Positions 1 through 11,829 are shown, counted from the first letter of the stretch. The stretch: 64,000 nt of DNA from Morella rubra (GCA_003952965.2 CM025855.1:5211848-5275847), one strand, 5' to 3'. The notes: a model not told the origin generated them from the sequence alone. Numbers and translations: made by a program.

Positions 1-522
1 TTCTTTTTCTACTCTCTTGTTATAATGAGAATGAAGAGGAATTTTTTTAGAGTCCTTTGTTGCGTACTTTTTCTGTCTTTGATCCTTCCCTATTTATCTT
101 TCCTCATTTTCTTCTGGGCCAGATTGTACTGGGCCTTCATATGTTATTCTTCTTTTTCCCTTCCTTCTTCCCATTGGTTCTGGGGAGGGCAATTCTTGTT
201 TGTGTATTTAATGGTCAGATTTTATTCTTCCTAACATCTACTTTGTTGGGAATTAAAATGATTAACTCTCCATAGACCTTTCTTTTTATACTTGACTTTG
301 TTGGGAATTAAAATGATTAACTCTCCATAGGCCTTTCTTTTTATACTTGACGTTATCCTCGTTTACGAGGTCTGTCGGGTTTTTTGTACGGTTAGCTTCC
401 CATTTGATAAGAATTCTATTTGTATTAGTTTAGGCCGTAACTTTTTATTCTGCCCTAGTTTCACTTTTCTTCTCATGGGGCCCATGCAACCTTTCTAGGG
501 GCCGGAAAACCTTCCCCCATCA
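1..522 (-). repeat. 3' LTR of the gypsy element (truncated by window edge)
   Basis: This stretch matches 8112-8986 closely once the MITE there is removed. Both copies end with the same CTTCCCCCATCA on the plus strand. It contains a local tandem duplication of about 58 bp (about 242-357) that the other LTR lacks. About 210 bp of the LTR should lie left of the window. Confidence 0.85.
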
Positions 523-769
523 GTAGCCCCCCATTTCTCTGGGCACAACTTAGGTGGACAGGGAAATGTCTAACGATTTGCCCACAATCTTCGAGGATTT
601 TAATCTCCCACCTTTTCATTATATATATATATATATCTAGAAATGTCTTTTTCGCTTCCCTTCTTCTGTCAGTCCGTCCAGAGTCCTTAAACCATTTCTT
701 GTAAAATCCCTTTTTTTTCGTTCTTCTCTTCCTGTGGAGGACTATTCCCTTTTGCTAAGCTTTCGGCAT

Positions 770-973
770 GGGAACGGATTGCATCCGAAGGCAAATCCGT
801 CCGAATGACCAAATGGCATCCAACGGTGGAAAATGCCCGAGCTGTGGCTGCTCGGGCAGGTGTGGGTCCCAGGCAGGACCCACACTGCTCGGTAATTCCA
901 CCGTTGGATGGCTGAAACTCCATTCGATCATTCGGACGGATTTGCCTTCGGAGGCAATCCCAATCCGTTCCCC
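770..973. mobile_element. 204-bp foldback MITE, Mutator-like, nested in the gypsy element
   Basis: The terminal inverted repeats GGGAACGGATT and AATCCGTTCCC match exactly, and most of the element folds back on itself (arms share the blocks AAATCCGTCCGAATGA and CATCCAACGGTGG). The flanking 9-bp direct repeats TTTCGGCAT (761-769 and 974-982) are identical. A 9-bp target duplication with long inverted ends is the signature of Mutator-like non-autonomous elements. There is no coding capacity. It inserted after the host retrotransposon. Confidence 0.9.
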
Positions 974-1000
974 TTTCGGCATCACCAATTTTTCTAAGTC

Positions 1001-2389
1001 ATGGCTTCCTGTGCTATTTTAGAGCCTTCCAATGATTCTCCCGTGATTCGAATTTGTTCCAATATCATAGATGCGCGTTTGGCAAGGTACCGCCGACTAT
1101 ATTCAGTGCCTGACTCAATTAAAATGCGTGTTCTAGGGAAGAACGGATCTGTATTATCACTCAGATGAAATGAGTTCGCTTTCTTTGTAGACATTCTGGT
1201 GGCTAGTTTTCGATTCCCTTTTCCTCAGGAAGTGAAAAAGATTTTGAAATTTCTGTCAATAGCTCCCTGTCAATTAGCCCCCAATGCTTGGCGTTTTCTC
1301 TTAGAGTTTATTTGCCAGTGGAGAGATAAATTTCCCAAAGGCCTTGTCTTATCTCCCCAAGAGTTTCTGTATTTTTGTCGGTTGTGTGAAGTAGAGGGTG
1401 ACGATGGGTGGTGGTATTTCGTCAATCGCTTTAAGTTCACTTTTTTTGGTCACCCTTCCAGTAATAAAGGATGGAATTAGAAATTTATCTTCGTCTTCGA
1501 GGCAGGATGGCATGGAAATCCTTGTGTAGAGAATCCAGAATCCATTTCTGCACTTGGGGCATTCCCCCTACTTTCGGTTAGCAACTTCTTTTCAGAGCTT
1601 TGATTCTCTTTCTTTTTTTTCTTCTTCTCTCTCTTTTTTTTTTTACTTTTTTTTTTGTAGCCCTGGCTCATCCCAGTCTAACGGAAGAAGAGACATCTCG
1701 CACTCAGGCTATAATGACCTTCGGGTCGAGAGGCCTGACCATAGTTTTGGCCCCGCACAATATCGAAAGGTTCTTTGTAACTAAGCAATTGGTGACTCCA
1801 GTTACCACCTCAAGTATTTGCATTCCTCCTTTCCTTTCCTTCCCGCTTCTTGTATGTGTGTGTGTGTGTGTTTTTTTTTACTTCCTCTCATAGGGCATCT
1901 CCTTGATTCTCTCTAAGTTCTTTGAAAGGGCTGCGGAAGAGGATTCCATAATCATTCGATAAAGACTCTTTAATCTCTTCTCGACTAATAAAGTCAAGGG
2001 ATGCTGTGGCAGCCATTTTGCAGAATAAATTGGGGCCCTCCTCTATCTCCACGGCCTCCCCGTCCGTGAAGTGTTCGCAGTATGGCTATAAAATGGCTTC
2101 ACCTCTATTACTTAGGGATACTTCAAACGGCGATAGCCCTTAATCCAAAACAAAAGACTTGCAAGAGGTTTCTTCTCAATCAAGACGAAAGGATACAGAG
2201 CCTCAATCCAGTGAGCCCCTAGTGAAGAAGAAACGTAAAGCCTTTCCTCCAACATCTGGGAAGGGCGTAGGGATTGTCATTTTGGAGGCCCAAAACGTAC
2301 CCAAACTCAGGCTTCCAGCTTCTCTGCCTGAGGTGATTGGTATTAAGGGATCTTTAAGGGTTTCAAGGGATAATCTACCTCCATCTTAG
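1001..2389 (+). pseudogene. Opposite-strand extra ORF of the gypsy element (Transposase_28-like remnant)
   Basis: On the plus strand, opposite to gag, the segment 1199-1480 encodes a 93-residue open stretch. Its CQLAPNAWRFLLEF and DGWWYFVNRF motifs resemble the plant domain annotated in Pfam as a putative gypsy-type transposon protein (Transposase_28). A further open stretch at 2159-2389 is basic and rich in Ser and Lys. The position, between the expected pol region and the 3' LTR and in antisense, fits the additional ORF described for Tat/Retand elements. The extent is approximate; the ORF is broken and treated as a fossil part of the element. Confidence 0.5.
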
Positions 2390-3865
2390 AACAACTTTTA
2401 AAGGGGCTTATCCTCCCCTTTTTACTTTGATATTCTTTTATTGCGACATGATAATTTGTGTTGAATATAACCGAGATTTTTGATAAGATAATTCCGAATT
2501 AAGGTAACCTTTCCTAATTTTGAAAATAATTTGATTTCATTTGCTGAGATTTTTAGGAATGGTATCATCATTTCTCTTCTCTCGTCATTTTTCATTTCTG
2601 ATCTTACCCCACAATTCATCATAGGATTCCAAGAAAATGGCCTTCCAATTTCTAAATCAACTACTGCGATACCCTTTCCTCTTACAGGAGCTTCATGGCC
2701 CCCCTTTTTGTCCAAGATTTTCTATTAAGTGGTTAAAGAGGGTGGGACTAATGCTTTTTCTCTTTTCTGGGCACGAATCGTTACTGGAGGGACATTGCTT
2801 ATAGCCCTCCAATTTTCAAGGAAACTCCCATAACCAAGAATTCTCATATTCCTCCACGCCAGTGCATGTCAAAAATCACCTTGAACCTTACAACCTGAGC
2901 AAAAGTGGGTCCAAGTTTGACCCTAAGAGCCTCAAGGGCTTCAGGAATCCCCTGAGGACTAGTTATGTCGGCCATACTCAGTATAGGATCCATGTCTAGC
3001 CCCCGATGGTATCCCAACAAAGCTGATTGACGAATAAAATTCTCGGCCAGATTCAGATTCAGAATCACACTCAAGGAAAAAAAATCTACCCCTTGAACAT
3101 ATGTAACATTGGATTTTCGTTTGCTACAAGATCTTTCATAAGTATATAAACGGGGACTTGAAAATGAGGATAAGGAACAAGAATTGTTTCTCCTCCCTGT
3201 CCTGGACCATGTTGGAGTTTCCCTCCTCGTAGAGATCTTCCCAAATGGTTAGGGGCAGGGGAGCGAAGGGATGCTGGTATTTGGGAGAGATTATTATATT
3301 TATTTATTTTGCGTCTCCTTTACAATACCAAGTCAAAAATTGGTTATTTCTAGAAAGATTCTGAATGCCCGCTCTAAAGAGAAAAGCTTGTTTGCTCTCT
3401 CTAGTTTGTAGTACTTTTGATAGATTTCTTGTATATCTAAGAGGTGACCAATGATCTTTGAACTTCGTATCAATCTTATACAATTATATTATCTTTAGGT
3501 ACTCTTCTATCTTTCCTTTGTATGGTATGCAACAATAGTTTTGATTATTTTGTGCTTCATATTTATTTGTATTGTACCTCGATTTATTGTTCCTTCTATT
3601 AGGAGGATAGGGTTTTCAGATAATCGTAAAAATACCATTGATTGGTACTATTGATCCCTGTAGTATCAACATTTTTTAGAATTTTGCGATCATCTCTTTC
3701 GACCCGAGATATCATTAGGTTATTCTCTTGGGATTCCTGGGTTCTTTCTTGTTTGTAAACTTGGTCTTACTAATATTTGATCATACCTTATCAGGTGCAA
3801 ATGCCTCTAATTCATCTTTTATCTGTTCTTGGCTCATGAATTCCTAGCCCCTTTTATAAATCCAG

Positions 3866-4110
3866 GACCTAAGAATTCTTATTAAGTCCGAGGTTTGAGG
3901 GCTCATGGTAAATTGTGCGATCAAAATAGAAAGGTTCTTATCAATCCAGGGCACGTGGGTTCTCGTAAATTCAGGGCACGAGGGCTCCTGTATGTCCAGG
4001 GCTCGAGGGCTCTTGTCAAATCATAAATCCAGAGAATGAGAACTCCTGTCAAATCGTAAATCTAGGGCTCCTGTATATCCAAGGCTCGAGGGCTTCTACT
4101 AAATTGTAAA
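3866..4110. repeat. Degenerate minisatellite in the 3' region of the gypsy element
   Basis: A unit of about 25-40 bp recurs at least five times, with recurring words such as CCAGGGC, CGAGGGCTC, CTCCTGT and AAATC. Unit lengths vary and copies are diverged. It lies between the protease remnant and the antisense ORF, that is in the 3' part of the element. Tat/Ogre elements are known to carry tandem repeats in this region (for example PisTR-A of pea Ogre). Confidence 0.7.
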
Positions 4111-4293
4111 TCCATACATCTGAGCTTGGAAATTTCATAGCTTCATTCATAGATACAAGAAACACTATATCGTACACAACAATTTCTCATAAATACATTT
4201 TCTGCTTATTTACAAACAAAAGCAAAGTAAAGTCAAAAAACAAAATGAACACCTACCTCATAGTTGTTAGATTATGCCTTACTTCATGCACCT

Positions 4294-4779
4294 TTAAGCA
4301 TAATGTTGTAGCAGCTTCGTGCGTGCTTTTGATTTCCTCGAACTTCCCCCACGCCTATTGGAGTATGGATTAAGGCAATGGATAGAAGTGGCAGCTTGAA
4401 TCTCACAGAGAGTAGTTCGTCCAATAATTGTATTGTATACCGGGGCTTCTTGCAATGGGTCAATCACCAAGAAGTTCACCGTAATATTCAGCATTGTGGA
4501 ATAAGTGCCCAAGATTACTGGCATGAGGACTGACCCTATTGGGGTAATAGTTTCTCCAAAGAATCCTATTAATGTGCCAACGTTACGGGGGCTCGTTTTC
4601 AATTGAGCTTTGTTAGCTCCCAACTTTGCAAAGGTAGATAAGTATAGGATATCAGCAGAGATACCATTATCTATCAGTACACGATGCATGGTGAAGTTAG
4701 AGATCAGCAACAAAACCACTAACGCATTAGTATGTGGATACAAGACCCCTTCAGCGTCTTTATCAGTAAACGTCAACAA
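4294..4779 (-). pseudogene. Gypsy aspartic protease remnant
   Basis: This 161-residue minus-strand open stretch contains LIDNGISADILY, close to the retropepsin core of plant gypsy elements (usually VDxGSSADIL), followed by LGANKAQLKTSPRNVGTLIGFFGE and VNFLVIDPLQEAPVYNTIIGRTTL, all typical of this protease. It lies just downstream, on the element strand, of the gag remnant. It is a fossil part of the element at 1-8986. Confidence 0.85.
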
Positions 4780-4830
4780 GACTGGAGGAACCTTTATTCT
4801 TTTCCTCTGAGGGACCTTAGCTAAGCATAT

Positions 4831-5199
4831 TTAGTGTTGATAAGCTTCCCGTACATAAGCCTTTCTTCCCCTTGAACTAGGACCATCTGCTGATGGACCC
4901 CCAGCAATTGTATGAATAGTATGGACTTCTCCCCGTGGTGGAGGAGGAGGCAGAGGCGGATTCGGCCCGGCCCCCCGAGGGGGGGGTACGTTGTTTCCCC
5001 CTTGATGTTGGCGTTGCGGTTGAAAAGTCTCATTGCCCATAATGAACTGCCTCAATTTACCTTGACTAAAAAGAAGTTCAATCTGTTGTATGAGCTCATA
5101 ACATGACTCAATAGTATGCCCGTGATCTTGATGAAAGTCGCAATATTTATCACGGGCTCTTCTCTCAGGCAGTGCTTTTATCTTGGCCGACCACTTCAA
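4831..5199 (-). pseudogene. Gypsy gag C-terminal remnant
   Basis: This 122-residue open stretch includes YCDFHQDHGHTIESCYEL and IELLFSQGKLRQFI, the Cys/His motif and tail typical of gag proteins of plant Tat-type gypsy elements. A Pro-rich stretch follows. The N-terminal part of gag probably lies at about 7000-7787 on the same strand, separated by the solo LTR insertion at 5771-7000. Confidence 0.85.
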
Positions 5200-5770
5200 A
5201 CTAGGCTCGTTTGCAATCTACATCAATACTTCACAAAGTGGAGCATTCAAGGGAGTATGCGTTTGATCCCTTCCTCTCATTAGCTTGGGAAGTTTGGTAG
5301 GTGTTGGAAATAGTGCGGGCATAGAAGGGGGTGCTTGACGCTCCATTCGCGGGCATACAGATTTTTCCCTTATATCTTCTTATAGCGTTTGAACTTGTTA
5401 TCTTCCTCTTCTTTCTGACCTGCCCATTTGAATGACGCGAGATGTCTCCCTAGCTTTGAAAATCTCCTCTACTCTTATAAATTTTGGGCTTCTGCCATCA
5501 GATCAACATATGTCGCTGGATTATTCCGAGCCAAATGGTGGATAAAATCACTTTCTACCAGCAAGCCGTTTATTACAACCATAATCTTTGAGTGATCACC
5601 AATACTATCAACATCTAGGGCTTCTTTATTAAATCACGCTAGAAAGCTACGAAGACTCTTTCCTTGATTTTGGCACACGATCAGAAGATGCGCTGAAGGC
5701 CTTCTAGTTAAATGTCCAGCCAAGAAGTGACTGACGAAAGCCGTGCTAAGCCCTTTAAAGTCATGAATAC

Positions 5771-7000
5771 TGTAATACCCCGTCCCGAAAAAGGTATTAA
5801 GTGAGTAATTTGAATTTTAAATGAAGAGATAGAGCTTAATCCTATTTTTGATTTTTGGATAGAGGTTGAATGTATTTTCGAATTTAAAGGTGTTGAGATG
5901 GTGATGTGATCTATATTTGAATTTAAAGGTTTGGATAGAGATTTGATCATAGGTTTGAATTTAAAGGTTAAGATATGGATAAAGATTATTCTTATGTTTA
6001 AATTTGAAAGATATGGATAAGGATCTTATATTTAAATTTAAAAGTGATGGATAGAGATATGTTTGAATTTTAAAAGTTTAAGAGATTAAGGTTAATAAAT
6101 GGTCACAAAGAATATTTATTTAAGACCCAAATTTGGATTGAGTTAATGCTACTAGTTTTCAAGAGATTATTTGGCAATTATTGGAGAAGCTTTAAGGATT
6201 GGTTAAGCGTTTGAGATAAATGGTTCTTCAATGAGATTTTTAAACGTGTACCATATTTTATATGGTTTTGATGTATTATTTGGGAATTGAACAAATTTTG
6301 GGTAAAATGAGATTGTCGAGATTTTGTGAAATTCAATTGACATATTTATAACTTGTTTTGGTGAACATGCTGTGAAAATTATCATTGCGCTGGTGATATA
6401 TCCTTGTAGTCTGTGTGACCAACTTGATACCCTTCGTGGTATTTAGATATTTTGTGGCCTGGAGGTCTGTGTGACTATTGGTGATTTCCCTATATTGCGC
6501 AGCCTTGGATATTTTTGTTACAAACTTGTATTTTGGATTTGGTATGGCTCACGGTGTTTTATTTTGGATTTCGGTTATTGCGAGAAAATTGTCTTTTCCC
6601 CAACCCTTATTAACTTGGTACTTACTGAGTTAGTCGTAACTCACCACTTATTCTCATATTTTTCAGAGTTAGCAGAATTAGAGAAGTTCGAGGAGCTTCA
6701 GATAGATTTGTGCTTTGGAGGCGTGTTTTGGAAGAGTACTTTTGGAGATTAATTTTAGATAAATCATTATTGTAATTTTTTTGGGAGATCTTCATCGTTG
6801 TTGGAAATATCAGATATTCTAATATAAATTTTAGGGCTCTGATTGATATTTGTGAGCTTTTTATGGTTTATAAATATTTTACTGAGGTTGTACAAATTAG
6901 TTTTGAAATATTGGGGCCTAGATAAATGATTTGTAATGGTGAAAAAACCTTATTTTATATGGAAATCTATCCATATGGAGTTTGGGCCCGAGGCGTTGCA
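5771..7000. mobile_element. Solo LTR of a second gypsy family nested in gag
   Basis: A 1230-bp unit starts TGTAATACCCCGTCCCG and ends GGGCCCGAGGCGTTGCA, so it has TG...CA ends with the near-palindromic CCCCG/CGTTGCA style common in plant gypsy LTRs (Del/Tekay-like). Identical 5-bp flanks AATAC (5766-5770 and 7001-7005) are the expected target duplication. No internal region or second LTR is present, so it is a solo LTR left by recombination. It is younger than the element it interrupts. Family assignment is tentative. Confidence 0.85.
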
Positions 7001-7880
7001 AATACTATTAGAGGGCAATTGTCCAAACCACTTCCCAGCTGATTTTCTTAACGTGAGAGGAAAAGCTCAACACATGAGGGCATCTCCCACACCCTAATAG
7101 GCCATGTGCCCTTTAAAGATTTTCAAATGATCAGTGGGGTCCCCTGACCCATCAAAAGTTTCAACATGTGGGGGTTGATATTTTGGAGGGGCTGGGTATT
7201 CCAAAATCTAGTTAATAAAAGGAGAATCGGTCTGATGAACAAGACTATTCAGATTAGAGGAATGTTTTCTCCTTACCTCACTTTGCATGACCTCTAAAGT
7301 TTGCTCCATTTCTTGAAGTCTTCCCTCTTGACATCCCGAACATTTTCCCCAGGCTGGTGACCCTCCAAGCCAACAAAGCCCTCGGGTAAGACAATCCTTT
7401 ATGGGGTATTCTGTGGACTCTGCTGATCTGACCGTTGGGTTTTAGGCTATCTTCAAGTTGTCAAGATAGCCAAAGTTGTTTTCTAAATCTCCCAAACGAT
7501 CACTGGCTTCTCGAACAACTGGCGAGGGCCCAATATTTCCGTAGGACCCGAGATCGATGCTTCCTAAAGGGTAAACTCAAATCCCTTAGTGCAGATCACC
7601 TGGCGAGGGAGCATTTGCATTTGATGTGGAAAACTTTCCATAAGGGGATTCCCCACCCCACCAGGATAGGCAGGAGTTGAATCGTTCTCGGCGTGACAAT
7701 CTCAACCTGAACACTTTTGTCTTGTTGAGAAAGTGGATCTAGAGCTACCACAATTGCTTTTCTGCGAGAGGAACCTTCCGTAGCCATTTGCCACAGTTTA
7801 TAGTAACGAAGAGAGCGTTAAAACACAGTCTTGTTCACAGCACGTAAGGTGAGATAACCAGTTTGAAAGATTATCCTAGA

Positions 7881-7898
7881 TTCCCACAAACGGCGCCA
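7881..7898 (-). other. Primer-binding site of the gypsy element
   Basis: On the element strand this reads TGGCGCCG followed by TTTGTGGGAA, two bases inside the 5' LTR. TGGCGCC starts are common for tRNA-primed plant Tat/Athila elements. The exact tRNA was not determined. Confidence 0.7.
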
Positions 7899-7900
7899 GC

Positions 7901-8986
7901 TGACGGATCATTTTTAAACTGGCCCATTACAACGTCCACTAGGTTAAGAGCTCGAGGGAACTAGACTTGAAGTCCAGCACTTGAGATGGGTTGAAAGGCC
8001 TAAATTCTCTTTCCTTCCTCCTACAAGCAAAATAACACACTAAGAGTCAGAGTTCTCCTCGTTGGGGGAGTTCTCCAATGCCATTATCAGTCAACATAGC
8101 TCTCTCTCCTTTCTTTTTCTACTCTCTTGTTATAATGAGAATGAAGAGGAATTTTTTTTATAGTCCTTTGTTGCGTACCTTTTTTGTCTTTGATCCTTTC
8201 CTGTTTATCTTTCCCTACTTTCTTCTGGGTCGGATCGTACTGGGCCTTCATATGTTATTCCTCTTTTATCCTTCCTTCTTCGCATCTGTTCTGGGGAGGG
8301 CTGTTCTTATTTGTGCATTTAATGGCTAGATTTTATTCTTTCTAGCATCTACTTTGTCAAGAAATAAAAATGATTAACTCCTCGTAAGCCTTTCTTTTTA
8401 TATTGGGTTAAATACACTTTGCCCCCCTTATCTTTGGTGTCATTTACACTTTGCACCCCGATGTATTATTTTTGACACATTGGACCCCTTAACTTACACA
8501 TTTTTTCACTTTGGACCCCGCACCCAAATTGCCCGTTAATTTAGACGGATTCCGTCAAAATTTTTACACATTGCCCCCCTTATTTTTTAGCATATGTACA
8601 CTTTGCACCCCGATGTTTGGGCGTATGTACACATTGCACCCCACGTTTTGACGGAATCCGTTTAAATTAACTGGTAATTTGGGTGCGGGGTCCAAAGTGA
8701 AAAAATGTGTAAGTTAAGGGGTCCAATGTGTCAAAAATAATACATCGGGGTGCAAAGTGTAAATGACCCCAAAGATAAGGGGGGCAAAGTGTATTTAACC
8801 CTTTTATATTTGACGTGATCCTCATTTATGAGGTCTATCGAGCTTTTTCGTACGGTTAGCTCCCCATTTGGCGAGAATTCTGTTTGTGTTAGAGTGGGCC
8901 GTAACTTTTTATTCGGCATGAGTTTCATTTTTCTTCTCATTGGGCCTCTGCAACCTCTCTAGGGGTCGGAAAACCTTCCCCCATCA
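7901..8986 (-). repeat. 5' LTR of the gypsy element, interrupted by a MITE
   Basis: Plus-strand ends are TGACGGATCA and CCTTCCCCCATCA. Removing the MITE and one target duplication (8405-8810) leaves about 680 bp that align with 1-522. The flank after the element starts ATTAA; the matching left flank is outside the window. Confidence 0.85.
8405..8801. mobile_element. 397-bp long-inverted-repeat MITE, Mutator-like, in the 5' LTR
   Basis: The element starts GGGTTAAATACACTTTGCCC and ends GGGCAAAGTGTATTTAACCC, and almost its whole length forms two inverted arms of about 190 bp. The 9-bp flanks TTTTATATT (8396-8404 and 8802-8810) are identical, and the other LTR of the host element (around 340-350) shows the uninterrupted target. 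The arms contain short internal repeats built on CACTTTGCACCCC and GACACATTGGACC. No ORF. Arms are very similar, so the insertion is much younger than its host. Confidence 0.95.
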
Positions 8987-9399
8987 ATTAACATTCTCCA
9001 ACTTTTGGACAATAATTGTTCTTGTTATGCCAATTTTGTTGATTGTGTTTTTTTTTTTGTTCTCATCTAATATATCTCATGCAAACCAACATGAAAGTGG
9101 ATACGAGGACTATTCAACGAGTCCAAAAGCCATATTAATCTAAGTTGCAGGCTTTCCTTCAATACGATAATTTGGCGTTGAATGTAAAATAGATGTACTG
9201 GGGAAGGCCATATCTAATATCTATGTTGCAGCCTGCAGTTGTTCTGAAAAAATGAGACAGAATAGAAGTATTGGCATATAGCTGGATATTTTGGACCATA
9301 TATATCCAAACTTGGAAGTTCCTTGAACGTAGTTTGTAGGGATTGATCCCAATGAGGTTCTTAAGGTTTGAACCATCTGCCCCCAAGTTAACCCCAAGG

Positions 9400-10345
9400 A
9401 AGATCAAAAGGTTATAACTGAAAAACCTAGTTTAGACCCTAACTTCACCTAGATGGGAGTGAATAGGTGAAATCGCAAAATACAAATTATTCAATACCAA
9501 TTAAAAAACAAGTTCTAAAATTGATCAGTCTAGATATATCAATCAACCAACACAATCATCAAAGCAATAAATCAACTTGTAAAATAATGAAGCAAACACA
9601 CAAGGAGACAAGAGATTTGATGATGAAGTGGAAAAGCCTTTGAAAAACTATTCAAAGGAAAAATCACTCTAGGCTAGCAGCCACCTGAAATCCACTAAGA
9701 AGAAAACCTTACAACAGTGATTCAGACAAGGGCAACCCAAGTTGCTTGACTCTGACAACCCTGATGTAATAATCTAAGCACCCCTGCTTAGACCCACACC
9801 AAGCAGTATTCACCTCAACACCTTGAGGCTCTTCTTGAAGATTTTCACGAATACTCTTGTTCTTTATCACGCCTTTAACAACATGAAGGTTACAAAGCAA
9901 TTGATGGAAGATTAGAGAAAAACTCATCAATCTTGAAGCACAAATCTTCTGGGGCTTTTCTCTCAAGGAAGGAGGCACAAATATGTTGAATAGAAGCCTC
10001 AATTGTCTTCTAGACGGCCTCTCACAAAACCCAGTAGGATTTCCCAAAGTTTCACAAGGAAAGTTCAGAAATTCAGTGATTTCTGAAATTCGCCGGAAGT
10101 CGCTCAAGCGTTGGTCAAGCGAGTCGAACATGATGTCTCTGTCGGAATTCATCACTGGGCGCTCGAGCATGAGTCGAAGGTGATGACTCTCTCTGAATTC
10201 TCCTAAAGGCACTTGAGCGTGAGTCGAACATGAGAAGGCTTTGAACAATACACCGACACTAACTCTTAAATAAATGTGGGAACTAAAATTACAACTCAAT
10301 CACAATATATTTTGACACAGAATAATGCCAATACTAAAATATCCT
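9400..10345. mobile_element. Probable retroelement-derived repeat, unclassified
   Basis: The stretch begins near ACCTAGATGGGAGTGAATAGG and continues with A/C-rich sequence and an approximately 590-bp minus-strand open frame (9709-10299) without a recognised domain. I recall similar 'GGGTGAATAGG ... GTGGAAAAGCC' stretches as dispersed plant repeats. I cannot see terminal repeats or a target duplication, so the borders and class are uncertain. The open frame has no recognisable motif and is probably not a gene. Confidence 0.3.
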
Positions 10346-11825
10346 AACAATAACAAGCTGGAGAAGTACAAAAGGCAGTAGAGAAGACAAATTGGACTTG
10401 GAACTTGGCATGACCAGGACAAGCCGCGCGCAAACAAAGTCTTCCTTTCGAAAAACTTCCTTCCAGTTTGGAGTTTGGACTATTTTGTGAGGTTTTGGTC
10501 CTCCTGCAATCTAATACGGATAAGCTACGAAACAAAATCTCGGTAATTTGTCTTCATTTCATGGTTATTAAAATCCTGATGAATTGCGGCAGCATATATA
10601 TATATATATATGATCAAGAGCTGCTGGCCGGCTTGTGAGACGGTGGAAGATGGACTCATTCGTTCAAGAGTTTGGTTTGTATTGTCATCTACGGAAGAGC
10701 CAACAAAGTGAGCCAACAAAATGTGTATAATAATATTTCTCTACTGAGTTTTGTCTTTCCAACGCCATCGTATTTGACGAACAAAATTTGTGGCTTCCAA
10801 AGATAGAAGACAGCTAGAGTTATTCGCAGGGGACAGTCCTTCTGCATGGGTATATATATCCAAAATCATATATGGCTGCCCAAAAGAGCATTGGGTTCAA
10901 CATGATCAGGGTCTTGATCTTTGATAAGTCGGGTGTTAGGTGAACTCACTAAAAGAGGTATCTTGTAATAAATTATAAACTACTATATTAAAATATAAAG
11001 TATCGTTAAATTTTAATTAAAAATTATTATTCTTGTTTTTTGAGATGTAAAATTACTTATCAATGTTTTGTATTCAACCACTCCCTTTTTAAATTCAATT
11101 ATTGTTTCAGTTTTTCTCCATTTCTTTTATCTTTTCATATTTTCTATTAGACATATTAGATATCAAAATTATTCTAAATAATGATAACTACAACATATAT
11201 AAAAGAAAAGTATAAAATTAAAGTGTAAAGTTTAAAAGTTGAAAGGTTAGAATAATAGGACATATGAGTTAATGGGAGCCTAGAAGGAAAAAGAAGACTA
11301 CAATTGAGAAGTTAGCTAGAAAGAAGGAAGGATGCCGAAGGATGCCAAAAAAAAAAAAAAATTGGTGAAGAAAAGAGTGAAATTAGGGACAAAGGAAGAA
11401 ATGGTTGAGATATGTTAAAACAAAGGAATTTTTGAGATTTAAAAAGTTGAAAATCTCTTCTTTGAAATTTAAAGTTGCCCGTAGTCTTTAAAAAAATTGC
11501 ATCCAATGTGAATTTAAAAAAGTTTAATGGAGATTCTGAGACTGATTTTTTCTTTTGTTAAGTTAAAATATTGAACATAAATTGAAGTTTATTAAATATT
11601 AAATAAAATAGGAAGTTGGGAGCTTTAGACAATGGTCTAGACAGCCTATGCTAAGAGACGTTCTTATTCAACATGTACGGTCATATATGTATACACACAC
11701 CGTCCAATTTGTATGAAACTTTTTGTGTTGGATACTTACTTCTGAAACTTTATGGTAACATGCGCCTTAATTTTCCTTTCCCTTTTTATCAGTTGATAAC
11801 AAATAATATAAATAATTTACCGTTT
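10346..11825. other. Intergenic, AT-rich, no gene seen
   Basis: No convincing coding exon is visible. It contains an (AT)n run near 10594-10611 and long A/T-rich stretches. Confidence 0.5.
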
Positions 11826-11829
11826 ATTC

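Larger units (their letters stand above)
1..8986 (-). mobile_element. Old Ty3/gypsy LTR retrotransposon, Tat/Retand-like, left end outside window
   Basis: The two LTRs are direct repeats at 1-522 (3' LTR, cut by the window edge) and 7901-8986 (5' LTR, interrupted by a MITE). They bound an internal region of about 7.4 kb read on the minus strand. Reading the element strand, the LTR starts TGATGGGGG and ends ATCCGTCA. A primer-binding-like stretch lies directly inside the 5' LTR (7881-7898, starting TGGCGCCG on the element strand) and a purine tract directly inside the 3' LTR (about 525-535). Gag and protease remnants read in order on the minus strand. I recognise no reverse transcriptase or integrase. 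The element is broken, with several nested insertions. By eye the LTRs differ at about one base in ten, so it is old, probably millions of years. The Tat/Retand assignment rests on the gag motif, primer site and opposite-strand ORF and is an inference. Confidence 0.85.

Noticed and set aside
770-973. A microRNA precursor hairpin
   Set aside because: The fold is explained by a MITE with exact ends and a 9-bp target duplication.
1477-1893. Open frames rich in Lys or Phe/Leu on both strands
   Set aside because: They come from T-rich and TG-repeat runs, not coding sequence.
9709-10299. A 196-codon minus-strand gene
   Set aside because: It has no recognisable domain or splice context and lies in a stretch resembling dispersed plant repeats.
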